DNA of 64,000 nucleotides from JBFYTX01 sp963739515 (GTDB taxonomy: Bacteria; Chloroflexota; Dehalococcoidia; Dehalococcoidales; RBG-16-60-22): positions 1 to 64,000 of the forward strand of contig CAVUAO010000006.1 in the NCBI GenBank assembly GCA_963739515.1, written 5' to 3'. Numbering within the stretch: the first letter of the stretch is position 1; each line of letters starts with the position of its first letter. Below the pieces are notes generated by a model, which did not search any database, had not been told where the DNA came from, and worked only from the letters and a program-made list of their open reading frames with translations. Shown here piece after piece: positions 8,921-17,099 of the stretch. The translations under genes were made by a program, and so were the position numbers.

Positions 8921-9499
8921 ATGAGTGCGAGTACGATTGCGGCCATCGTGGCTATTATAGCTGTCCAGTCTTATTACGTGATATCGGAAATCATGATGAC
9001 CATTCGCACTACGCGCGGAATGGACAACTCGGCCGATAGGGGAACACGTAGACTGGTTTGGATACTTAGTGCTATGGCTTTCGACGGCGCATGGTTCCCC
9101 GTAATATTCGGTTTCGGCAGACTGCTTACACTAGGCGATTGGCTGACTTGGGTCGGTGTATTTATCATGATTTCCGGCGTTGTGTTCCGGCGATATGTTA
9201 TTTCTGTCCTGGGTAAGTTCTTTACGGCAACAGTCCAGATTCATCAAGACCACCAACTAATCAAGGCCGGCCCCTACCGCTATATTCGGCATCCGTCATA
9301 TCTGGGAATCCTCATCTTAGCCCTGGGCAACGGTATTGCTCTTGCCAACTGGATTTCTCTGCTGCTATGTATAGCGCTTCCTGCAATCGGTATAATACAG
9401 CGGATCAAGGTGGAAGAGAAGGCTTTGTACCACCACTTCGGCGAGCAATACAAAGACTACTCTAAAAACACTTGGCGTATTATCCCGTATATATATTAA
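8921..9499 (+). CDS. Isoprenylcysteine carboxyl methyltransferase-like membrane protein
   Basis: 192 residues with about five hydrophobic membrane segments. The C-terminal half has the ICMT/phospholipid-methyltransferase signature KAGPYRYIRHPSYLG and a downstream EEKALYHHFGEQYKDY, which bind SAM and the substrate in this family. The bacterial substrate is usually unknown. ATG 8921 lies 11 bases after GAGGT. A TTG at 8912 would be only 2 bases from it. Confidence 0.85.
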   Translation: MSASTIAAIVAIIAVQSYYVISEIMMTIRTTRGMDNSADRGTRRLVWILSAMAFDGAWFPVIFGFGRLLTLGDWLTWVGVFIMISGVVFRRYVISVLGKFFTATVQIHQDHQLIKAGPYRYIRHPSYLGILILALGNGIALANWISLLLCIALPAIGIIQRIKVEEKALYHHFGEQYKDYSKNTWRIIPYIY

Positions 9500-9703
9500 G
9501 CATAAAGGCTTCCCGTTTTTACCACATCGCTCCTGGGGGCTTTCGCCCCCTTAATCGCCTTTCTTTCCTTATCTCTTTTCCGGGTATTGATGTCCCTCCT
9601 TCGTAAGGAGGGATAAGAGGGAGAATTTTACCTCTCGCCCTTCTTAAATGCCCCGTAGAAGCCTGTCATTCCGAGCGGAGTGAAGAACCCGTCTTCGTTG
9701 TTG
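9500..9703. repeat. Intergenic repeat cluster with hairpins
   Basis: No gene. It contains GGGGGC-TTTC-GCCCCC (9535-9549), the CCTCCTTCGTAAGGAGGG block (about 9595), a partial CCCTTCTTAAATGCCCC motif and a GTCATTCCGAGCGGAGTGAA motif. All recur in other gaps of this window. The first hairpin may terminate the preceding gene. Confidence 0.6.
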
Positions 9704-10366
9704 TCATTCTGGCTTTCGCCCCGTGATGACTATTCCCAGGAAACTCTTCTTGATCTGCCAGCCTTGGAGCCTCGTCTTTGGCAACATAATTTCAATTTCC
9801 GGAAGCGTATAAGAAGCATTAATCGAGGTAATAAGACCGGAACGCATGTTCTTTGGCTTGACCACTAACCAAAGGAACCGTTTTGCCAGAATATTCATGT
9901 CCCGTCTCATATCACTGACAAAGTATCTGCCGCCGGGCTTAAGAACCCTGGCTATTTCGTTCAGGATACCCTCCGGGTTTGCCCATTCGTGCAGTGAGCC
10001 ATTGGTGAATACGGCATCGAAATATTGGTCTTCAAAGTGCATTCTCTGTGCATCCCCTTGGGAATATTCAACCCTGTCCGATAAGCCATACTCCGCCGCA
10101 TTTTTCTTAGCGATGGCTATCATATCCTCACTTATTTCCAGACCTTTAAGACGAGTCCCCTCTGTTTTCTTCAGCCACTCCAGCCCCAGATAGCCAGGTC
10201 CGGGTCCAATCTCCAGAGCTATTCCGGAGCTAATCTCCTCTTGGATTAGCAGGTTGGTTTCAATCCAGCCTTTATCTCTAAGGGTTCTCTGCATTAAATC
10301 ATATGACTGAACATTGAATTCACCGGTTATCCCGGAATCTGTCTCCGGCACTCTTGGTTTAGCCAT
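9704..10366 (-). CDS. Class I SAM-dependent methyltransferase
   Basis: 220 residues. Rossmann-fold methyltransferase of the Methyltransf_11 type: motif I ALEIGPGPGYLG near residue 52, acidic loop LKGLEISEDM, motif II GDAQRMHFEDQYFDAVFTNG, and the post-II motif EIARVLKPGGRYFVSD. The substrate cannot be predicted. ATG 10366 follows a strong GAGGAGG, and the longer reading to 10408 is rejected. The cupin gene lies 65 bases upstream on the same strand, so the two may form a small operon. Confidence 0.88.
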   Translation of the reverse strand: MAKPRVPETDSGITGEFNVQSYDLMQRTLRDKGWIETNLLIQEEISSGIALEIGPGPGYLGLEWLKKTEGTRLKGLEISEDMIAIAKKNAAEYGLSDRVEYSQGDAQRMHFEDQYFDAVFTNGSLHEWANPEGILNEIARVLKPGGRYFVSDMRRDMNILAKRFLWLVVKPKNMRSGLITSINASYTLPEIEIMLPKTRLQGWQIKKSFLGIVITGRKPE

Positions 10367-10431
10367 TATCTTCCTCCTCAAACTCCCCTTTTCCCCGCCT
10401 GCCCTCACGCAATTCCAGACTTATCTTTTTT

Positions 10432-10932
10432 TTATTTTTCCCGTTTCGCCCCGGTCATGATAAATACCATCGTGCAGTTTTTTGAGCTTTTATTATGCCA
10501 GCCGTGCCGTGTGCCGTTCTGTATCACGCAGTCGCCCGCTTTAAGATGTACCTCCACCCCGTCATCGACCTCCATCCACATTTCCCCCGAAACGACGATA
10601 CCGTAGTCGATGGTGTCCGTGGTATGCATTCTGAAATCATCTCCAAACGTCTTCCGCCATTCTCCGACTAAGTCCACGCCGTTTTCTTTAGCTTTCTGGA
10701 GGTATTCTTTGTCCGGCGGAGTTACAAATACCCTGATATCTGTTACGCCGGGCTTGGCAAACTCCATGGGGAGTTGTTGTGTGTATTTTTCTTCCTCTAA
10801 AGGTATGGTCGGTATTCCTTCTGTTTTCCAGATTGCGGCTCCTCCTGAGCCGAATCTCCCCTGAGGAGATATTTCCTTATCTTCAAGGATGACCGATTTC
10901 CCGTTTCTGTGCCCGGTAACTACGCGTCTCAT
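10432..10932 (-). CDS. Cupin-domain protein
   Basis: 166 residues with a C-terminal cupin beta-barrel: IVVSGEMWMEVDDGVEVHLKAG followed by QNGTRHGWHNKSS, which carries the metal-ligand-type histidines of cupin motif 2. The N-terminal half is variable. An oxygenase, isomerase or sensor role cannot be separated. AAGGAGGAG lies 7 bases before the ATG. It probably precedes the methyltransferase in one transcript. Confidence 0.8.
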   Translation of the reverse strand: MRRVVTGHRNGKSVILEDKEISPQGRFGSGGAAIWKTEGIPTIPLEEEKYTQQLPMEFAKPGVTDIRVFVTPPDKEYLQKAKENGVDLVGEWRKTFGDDFRMHTTDTIDYGIVVSGEMWMEVDDGVEVHLKAGDCVIQNGTRHGWHNKSSKNCTMVFIMTGAKREK

Positions 10933-11465
10933 ATTCTCCTCCTTACCACCGTTCAGGTGGCTTTATTCTAGTTTCCTTTATTGAGGCTGTCAATATTTGA
11001 CCCCACCCCCTTATCCCCTTCCGTCATTCTGAGCGCAGCGAAGAATCCGTTTTACCCGCTCACCCTGAGCTTGTCGAAGTTCGCCCTTCTTAAACAGCCC
11101 GCTGATAATTCCAGTAAAACGCCTAGCTCAATCTTTCTCCCTTTCGTAAAGGGAGACAGGAGAGGGTTTTTAATCAAATCTCTTGCCCCTCTTAAACGCC
11201 CCTATAAAAATGCGCTCATCCTGAGCCTGTCGAAGGACGCCCCTCTTAAACGCCCCTATAAAAATGCGCTCATCCTGAGCCTGTCGAAGGACGCCCCTCT
11301 TAAACGCCCCGAAATAATTTGTCATTCTGAGGGAGTCCTTCTTTAGGAAGGACGACCGTGAGAATCCGTCTCTAATTATTCCCATTTTAATGACAAAATC
11401 CCGTTGTTTCTTTAATCTCCTTGATGTAACCTGTATCTATCAGCCGGGTCAGGGGTTTACCCAGC
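10933..11465. repeat. Repeat-rich gap with a 54-bp tandem repeat
   Basis: No credible gene. The block GCCCCTCTTAAACGCCCC starts at 11185, 11239 and 11293, a 54-bp period joined by CTCATCCTGAGCCTGTCGAA. A related CACCCTGAGCTTGTCGAAG (11060) and two GTCATTCTGAG motifs (11021 and 11320) belong to the same dispersed family. A short 18-residue peptide repeat on the minus strand is a by-product. Confidence 0.75.
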
Positions 11466-11638
11466 TTGACATAACTATAAAAACGAATACTCTGATGCTG
11501 AAGCTGAAATTTACATAACTCTAAAAACGAATCCCTGAAAAAGTGAAGCTAATTTGACATAATGGAAAAACGAATATGGCTTCAAAAATAGAAATTCAGC
11601 TACGAAGTTTAAAAATATTAAAAAACGAATAAACGAAT
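11466..11638. repeat. 43-bp-period array A, 3' of sbcC
   Basis: Core AAAAACGAAT occurs at 11479, 11523, 11566 and 11621, then a shortened AAACGAAT at 11631. Units have the form (GAAGCT)..TTTGACATAA..AAAAACGAAT with about 44-, 43- and 55-base spacing. The end nearest sbcC is a doubled motif AAAAAACGAATAAACGAAT. The same array occurs in reverse complement at 21349-21510 beside the ffh stop. Unit length and weak conservation rule out CRISPR. Confidence 0.75.
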
Positions 11639-11642
11639 CGGG

Positions 11643-14225
11643 CTAGTTCACGCTTATCATCGACCCTTCCGGCGTCTTCATCACGTCGATGCGGGTAGGG
11701 AAGGCGTCCTTCAGCTCGTCCATGTGCGTGATGACCAGTATCTTCTCGAAGTCGTCCTGGATGGAGATTATCGCCTCTTTCACTTTCTCCATGCCGGTAG
11801 CGTCCTGCGTCCCGAACCCCTCGTCGATAATCAGGGTCGGCAGCGGTGCCCCGGCCCGCCTGGCGAGCAGTCGTGATAGCGCGATGCGTATCGCGAAGTT
11901 GATGCGGAAGGCTTCTCCGCCGCTGTACATTTCGTAGTTTCTCGTCCCCAGCTCGTCGGCGATGGCGATTTCCAGCGTCTCCTGGACGGTTCCTTTCTTG
12001 GTCGGCTTTTGCGTCTCGAATTTCACATGCATCCGGTTGTCCGTCATCCGCGAGAGCAGGGTGTTGGCTTCGGCCTCGATTTCCGGCAGCGCCGTATCGA
12101 TGATGAGGGCCTGTATGCCCGTCTTCCCGAAGGCTTTGGTCAGCTCCCGGTAGACGCTCCCTTCGCGGGACAGCTGGGTCAGCTGGTCCTCTTTTTCTTG
12201 CTTCTTGGTCTCCAGTTCGGAAAGTCTTTCGAGCCTGGCGCGGACGTTTCCCAGTGCCTCCTGCGCCTGCGCGCGCTGGCTGACGAGGCTTTTGTATTCG
12301 ACCTCCGCTCCGGCCAGCTCCTGCCGCGCCTGCGGCAGGTCGACCAGTTCGGTGGTAAACGACTCTTTTTTCCGGTTGTCGAGCTCCAGGTCCTGGCGCT
12401 TGCCTTCGACCTCTTCCCGGGCTTTGGTCAGCGCTTCTCTTTCTGGTTCGATGAGCCTCACTGCTTCGTCGAGTCGGTTCTTTTCGCGTTCATAGGACGC
12501 CAGCTTGGTTAACTGCTGTCGCGCCTCCTCGTGCTTTCCGGCGTCATACCCGAGGTTAGCCATCTCGGTCTCTAGCGCTGCCAGGATTGTCTGCTCATTA
12601 GCGGCAAAATCCCTTTTCGCCAGCCTTTGCTCGATTTGGTCCAGGTTTTCCTTGAGGTCGGCCAGCTTTTTCGCGTCTTCTTCGATTTCATTTATTTCCT
12701 TAATGATAATGCCCGCCTGGCTCTGGGCTTTCGTTTTTTCCTGGTTCAGCCCTGATTCGAGTCTCCTTTTTTCTTTTTGCATTGCTTCGAATTCTATCCT
12801 TTTTTGCGTCAGGCTTTCTTGATTTGTTTTCAATAAATTCGTTTTTTCCAGTTTTTCATTCGTGTATTTGGACTCGATAAGCAATAGCCCTTCCCGCGTT
12901 AGTTCCTGGTCGCAGAGCGGGCACTTCGCCTCCGTGTGCGATGCAATGTGTGTCGCGATGAGTTCGAGCTTTTCCGCCACCTCCCCGAGTTCTTTTTCCA
13001 GTCGCGTCTTTTCGACTTCCAGAAGGCTGACGTGTCTTTGTGCTTCCTGGACCGCCTGCTCTTTCGCCCGTAGTCCCGCTTCCGCCTCCGCCAGTTGTCG
13101 AATCTGTGCCTGCGCCTGGTTGAGTTGAGATTTTAGCTCGGGGAGTTTCTGGGCGCTCGCTTCCAGGTTGCCGATTTCCCGCCGGAGGACGGTATGTTCC
13201 GTGGTCAGTTCGTTCCTGGCTTTCTCTATCCTGGTCTCCAGCTGGTTCTTTTGCCTTTCCAGGGCGACCGTCTGCCGGAACTTGCGGTCGAGCTCGTCGT
13301 TGGTCTTTTTTACCTCGCTGTATAGTATATAGCCGGCTTCAATCTCCACCTGACGGCAGATTATTTCTTCGTATTCTTTCGTTCTGGCCAGGTGCTGTTC
13401 GACCTGTTCTTCCCGGCGCTGGAGGTCGCGGTTGCCGGCGTCGATGCGCGTCTCTAGCTCTTCCAGTTGTGTTTTCTGATGCTCCAGCGCTTCTCTTTTC
13501 TGACGCAGGCTGTTCAACGCCGCTTCTTTTTTCTGTACAATTGTCTCGATTCCGGCGAGCGTATTTTGTGCTTGTTCCAGCTCGATTTCGAAGGTAGGTT
13601 TCTGGGCGAGTTCCCCGTTGATTTCTCCGATGCTGCTTTCCAGCTGGGCGGTGTCCGTTTCATGCTTTTTGGTGAGTTCCTTGGCCTTCTCTTCGAGTTC
13701 GTCGTATAGCGAAAGCCCGAGGATATTGCCCAGCACCTCTTTGCGTTTGGCCGGGTCCTGCCGGGTGAATTCGTCGGCGTGTCCCTGGCGCAGGTAAGCG
13801 CTGTTGATGAAGGTATCGTAGTCCATGTGCAGGATTTCGATTATCTTTTGCTGCGTCTGGTCGATGGTGTTGCCCGTGACCGACCGGAAACCGTGGGACG
13901 TGCCGGCCTGTAGCTCCAATGACGATTGCCCCGCCCCACTCCGTTTCTTGGGGCGCGTGCGTTTGCGGATGATACGGTAAAGCTGCCCCCCGATGGTGAA
14001 ATCGAACTCGACCTCCATCTCGGACTGCGTGGTATAGATGAGGTCGTCGACGCTTTTAGCGCGGGCTTTGCCCCACAGCGCCCAGGTCATGGCATCGATG
14101 ATGGCTGATTTGCCGTTGCCGTTGTCGCCGGAGATGCAGGCTACGTGGATGCCGGTAAAGTCCAGCGGCGGGACGTTATCGCGGTAGCACATGAAGTTGC
14201 GCAGCTTCAATTTGACGGGAATCAT
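11643..14225 (-). CDS. sbcC: SbcC/Rad50-type exonuclease subunit
   Basis: 860 residues. SMC-like ATPase of the SbcCD nuclease that opens DNA hairpins and double-strand ends. It has N-terminal Walker A GDNGNGKSAIIDAMTW near residue 34, long heptad coiled coils, a zinc hook CPLCD near residue 436 (the dimerisation hinge), and C-terminal signature YSGGEAFRINFAIRIALSRLL plus Walker B LPTLIIDEGFGTQD. No sbcD lies in this window, whereas the two are usually adjacent, so the nuclease partner must be elsewhere. The stop is 4 bases from array A. Confidence 0.92.
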   Translation of the reverse strand: MIPVKLKLRNFMCYRDNVPPLDFTGIHVACISGDNGNGKSAIIDAMTWALWGKARAKSVDDLIYTTQSEMEVEFDFTIGGQLYRIIRKRTRPKKRSGAGQSSLELQAGTSHGFRSVTGNTIDQTQQKIIEILHMDYDTFINSAYLRQGHADEFTRQDPAKRKEVLGNILGLSLYDELEEKAKELTKKHETDTAQLESSIGEINGELAQKPTFEIELEQAQNTLAGIETIVQKKEAALNSLRQKREALEHQKTQLEELETRIDAGNRDLQRREEQVEQHLARTKEYEEIICRQVEIEAGYILYSEVKKTNDELDRKFRQTVALERQKNQLETRIEKARNELTTEHTVLRREIGNLEASAQKLPELKSQLNQAQAQIRQLAEAEAGLRAKEQAVQEAQRHVSLLEVEKTRLEKELGEVAEKLELIATHIASHTEAKCPLCDQELTREGLLLIESKYTNEKLEKTNLLKTNQESLTQKRIEFEAMQKEKRRLESGLNQEKTKAQSQAGIIIKEINEIEEDAKKLADLKENLDQIEQRLAKRDFAANEQTILAALETEMANLGYDAGKHEEARQQLTKLASYEREKNRLDEAVRLIEPEREALTKAREEVEGKRQDLELDNRKKESFTTELVDLPQARQELAGAEVEYKSLVSQRAQAQEALGNVRARLERLSELETKKQEKEDQLTQLSREGSVYRELTKAFGKTGIQALIIDTALPEIEAEANTLLSRMTDNRMHVKFETQKPTKKGTVQETLEIAIADELGTRNYEMYSGGEAFRINFAIRIALSRLLARRAGAPLPTLIIDEGFGTQDATGMEKVKEAIISIQDDFEKILVITHMDELKDAFPTRIDVMKTPEGSMISVN

Positions 14226-14275
14226 TTCGATTTCATTTTAGCACAGATGTCCGTCCGCCTCACCCTTTTATTTCA

Positions 14276-14875
14276 TTAACGTCGCGGAGGCATGAAGGGC
14301 CCGGAGGTCGGTTTGCTGGCCAGCCACTTGCCGGTAAGCTCCAGCATCGGCAGCTTGATATCGAGATTTTGCCGCCGTACCGGTATCATGTCCACGATAT
14401 CGAAGCCGCACATCTGTAAAATGCGTTCGAGGAAGAAGGCGCAGGAGACCGTGCCGTTGCCGCTGCCTCCGGCATAGCAAATGCCGATAGCCGGTGTGCC
14501 TCCCGCCATCGGGAATCCCCCCGGGGGCGGTGTCCCCGGCCTCATGAATCGCGTGCGGCGGAACCGCTCGAGAAACGTCTTCAGGCTCTCGGCGAGGTCG
14601 CCGAAGTAGACCGGATTAGCAAAGACGACCACATCCGCGGCTTTAACCTTTGCTTCGATAGAGGCAAAGTCATCTTCGATAATGCAGCGACCTTCTTTCC
14701 GGCATAGCCCCCACCCGTCCGCCTCGCACTGCCGGCAGCGCTCGAGGTTCATCTCCGTCAGAAAAATTACTTCGCTCTTGCCCTTAGCCTCGGCGATTCC
14801 TTTCTGGATGGCTTTAATGGCCCGGGCGGTCTGCCCTTTGCGGTTCCGACTCCCCGATAATATCAGGATTTGCAT
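14276..14875 (-). CDS. Flavodoxin-fold NAD(P)H:FMN oxidoreductase, iron-sulfur flavoprotein-like
   Basis: 199 residues. The N-terminal FMN-phosphate loop is ILSGSRNRKGQTARAI (residues 4-19). Residues about 47-62 form a Cys cluster (CRQC..GLC..GRC) typical of iron-sulfur flavoproteins, then ADVVVFANPVYFGDLAESLK, the flavin-side loop of the family. It probably shuttles electrons between reduced cofactors and unknown acceptors. It is encoded downstream of the TrxR-like and UGSC selenoprotein genes on the same strand, so a redox connection is possible. Confidence 0.82.
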   Translation of the reverse strand: MQILILSGSRNRKGQTARAIKAIQKGIAEAKGKSEVIFLTEMNLERCRQCEADGWGLCRKEGRCIIEDDFASIEAKVKAADVVVFANPVYFGDLAESLKTFLERFRRTRFMRPGTPPPGGFPMAGGTPAIGICYAGGSGNGTVSCAFFLERILQMCGFDIVDMIPVRRQNLDIKLPMLELTGKWLASKPTSGPFMPPRR

Positions 14876-14905
14876 TTTACCTCCATAAAAAATTCTTCGC
14901 CCTGA

Positions 14906-15433
14906 TTATAGCACTTTCTCCAGCGTCAGCAGGCTGTAGCCCCGCCGCCGCTCTCGCGTTCCGATGCGTAGTTGCCCCTGCGACTCCGCATAGTTGACCA
15001 GCCGCGTAATCGCCGTCGAGCCGGCTGATATTATTATCCTTCCTCGGCGGGAGAGTATCTCCGTAGCCTGCTTGAGCATCAGGAAGGAAGCTTCTTTACC
15101 TTCGTCTCTAAGCGTGCCGGTGCACAGGTCAACGCCGTCTTCGCCTTTCAAACTGACGCCCATCTGATGCAAAACGTGTATTTTTTCGGGAGGGCACCCG
15201 TTCAAGACGAGATTGAGCCTGGAATATCTGAGGGCCAGCAGGTCCCGGTCAATGAGGAAGATATTTTCCGGTCCGGCGAGTTTCCACAAAGCTATTGCCC
15301 CATGACCTTGCCCCGGATTAAAAACAGCAACGCGTCTAATATTTTTACCCCGTAGCTTATTTAATGCCGTTATCAGCATTTCGCTATCATAGCTGAGGCT
15401 ATCGAATTCCGGTATTCCGTAGGCGGACTGCAT
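14906..15433 (-). CDS. RsmC-like degenerate methyltransferase domain protein
   Basis: 175 residues with a Rossmann-like core. VAVFNPGQGHGAIALWKL (from about residue 35) stands where SAM motif I would be, followed by FLIDRDLLALRYSRLNL as the acidic-loop strand. It has no canonical NPPF/NIPG catalytic motif, so activity is doubtful. It starts 22 bases after the stop of the next methyltransferase gene. The pair may be the split halves of a two-domain RsmC-like enzyme, in which one domain is catalytic and one degenerate (inference). Confidence 0.7.
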   Translation of the reverse strand: MQSAYGIPEFDSLSYDSEMLITALNKLRGKNIRRVAVFNPGQGHGAIALWKLAGPENIFLIDRDLLALRYSRLNLVLNGCPPEKIHVLHQMGVSLKGEDGVDLCTGTLRDEGKEASFLMLKQATEILSRRGRIIISAGSTAITRLVNYAESQGQLRIGTRERRRGYSLLTLEKVL

Positions 15434-15455
15434 GGAATATTCCAGGTTCTGAAGG

Positions 15456-16113
15456 CTACATTTTTACATTTTCCCGATTATATATGCCTCTTTCCAGTGC
15501 GCTCTGGTCGGGCTTTGGTGGGCCGGGTTCCCCGCTGAATCTATAGTGAAAAATCGCGTGCCCCGGCCGACTTCTCCTTAGTATAACTTCACATCCGGGA
15601 GTGTCCTGTATTATTTTCTCCGCCATGGATTCTAACGCGGCTACCACCACGATGGCCGCCGTCCCACCGGGCGTTAAATAATAACGCGCCTCCCGCAGTA
15701 AATAGGCGATTACCGCCTCCCCGGCCTTTCCCGGTATATTTGCAAGTTATCAGGTCGAAGTCGGTCCGCTGGACGTCGTCATAACCCAGGCTGCCGCATA
15801 TTTCTACGCCTGCCAGTCCGTTTAATTCCGCATTCTGCCGTGAGTACGCGATGGCCAGGGCGTCCCGGTCGACCATTTCCACGTGACTGTCCGGGTAGAG
15901 CTTTTTTAAGGTCAGTCCCAGAGGCCCGTAGCCGCAACCCATGTCGAGAATGCGTCCCGGCTTATAATCCGACTCAATAATGCTGCGCAGGAGAAACCTG
16001 GTGCCAATGTCGACATTATGGCTGCTGAATAGGGCTTGAGACGTCCGGAACCGTAGGTTGATTTTCCCGGCGTGGAAGTCCACCGTTTTATGGAAATAGA
16101 TATCTTCGTCCAT
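15456..16113 (-). pseudogene. RsmC-type rRNA methyltransferase, one frameshift
   Basis: The first about 123 residues (DIGTRFLLRSIIES, then ILDMGCGYGPLGLTL, the SAM motif I) and the last about 90 residues (VVVAALESMAEKIIQ onward) are in different frames. Removing one A from the AAA opposite 15739-15741 joins them through the catalytic-type motif CNIPGKAGEAV and restores a protein of about 218 residues of the 16S rRNA (guanine-N2) methyltransferase family. Clean recovery and good codons on both sides favour a sequencing error over decay. It is downstream of the TrxR-like gene and upstream of the degenerate partner. Confidence 0.8.
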
Positions 16114-16154
16114 AGGCCTGATTGAACTCGAATTTTTACCTGGAGGGAAATAAT

Positions 16155-17075
16155 TTATTTAAGTTTCTGCAGGAACCTCTGCGCCGCCATCCCGGCGATG
16201 GCCCCATCTCCCACCGCCGTGCTTACCTGCCGGGGCGAGCCGCTGCGGATATCCCCCGCGGCAAAGATGCCGGCCACCTCGGTCTCCATGCCCTGGTTTA
16301 CTTTGACCTGCCTTTGCCCGTCCAGCGGCACCGAACCCGCCAGATAGTCGGTATTCGGGTCGAGCCCCACGTGCACCAGGACACCGTTCACTTTCAGGGT
16401 CTCTTCTCCGCCGCTTGCGGTCGTGATTTCAATGCCCTCTACCTGTTCGCCGCCGGTTATCGCTATGACCTTAACGCCACAGCGGATTTCTATCTTGGGA
16501 TTTTCCCTGGCCCTGTCCTGGAGAATGGCGGTAGCGGTAAGCGCCGGCATGGCCTCGATGACGATGACTTTAGACGCCAGGTTGGTCATGTAAAGCGCCT
16601 CGGTGATGCCGGCATCGCCCCCGCCGCATACCGCCAGCACCTGGTCGACGAACTGGCCGCCATCGCAGAAGCCACAGTTTATTACGCCGTTGCCGCGGAA
16701 CTTTTCCTCGCCGGGCACGCCCAGCTTTTTCGGGACAGATCCCCCGGCAATGATTACCGCCTTAGTCGTATAGCTGTTACCTTCCTTGCAAGCTATTATT
16801 TTGTTGTTCGACGAGCCCTGCACCGCCACGACCTCGCCGCGCTCTATCTTCAGTCCGTATTTGGTCGCCTGGTTCTTCATTTCCATGGCGAGTACCGAGC
16901 CGACCACCCCCTCCGGGAAACCGGGATAATTCTCGATGGTTTCCACGTTCATGATGTACCCGCCGACGCTTGCCTTCTCCAGCAGGAGCGTACGCCAGTT
17001 GCCCCGGCACAGGTACAGCCCGGCCGTCAGTCCCGCCGGCCCCCCGCCGATGATCACGGCATCCCAATCAGGCAT
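16155..17075 (-). CDS. Thioredoxin reductase-like flavoprotein with CGFC active site
   Basis: 306 residues. FAD-binding GGGPAGLTAGLY (residues 10-21) and the C-terminal GIFAAGDIRSG. The second nucleotide-binding site is CGGGDAGITEA (about 150-160). Two departures from classical TrxB: the redox pair is C134-G-F-C137 in place of CATC, and the NADPH-phosphate-binding HRRxxxR is replaced by IVIEAMPALTA, an acidic residue where an arginine pair is expected. That suggests NADH or another electron source (inference). It starts 24 bases after the UGSC selenoprotein gene and is its likely partner. Confidence 0.88.
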   Translation of the reverse strand: MPDWDAVIIGGGPAGLTAGLYLCRGNWRTLLLEKASVGGYIMNVETIENYPGFPEGVVGSVLAMEMKNQATKYGLKIERGEVVAVQGSSNNKIIACKEGNSYTTKAVIIAGGSVPKKLGVPGEEKFRGNGVINCGFCDGGQFVDQVLAVCGGGDAGITEALYMTNLASKVIVIEAMPALTATAILQDRARENPKIEIRCGVKVIAITGGEQVEGIEITTASGGEETLKVNGVLVHVGLDPNTDYLAGSVPLDGQRQVKVNQGMETEVAGIFAAGDIRSGSPRQVSTAVGDGAIAGMAAQRFLQKLK

Positions 17076-17099
17076 AAATAGTTATTAGATCCTTTCTTA

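Noticed and set aside
11170..11385. Short protein with an 18-residue repeat
   Set aside because: By-product of the 54-bp intergenic tandem repeat.
11466..11638. CRISPR array
   Set aside because: Only about 10 bases are well conserved, spacing is uneven, and no cas genes are near.
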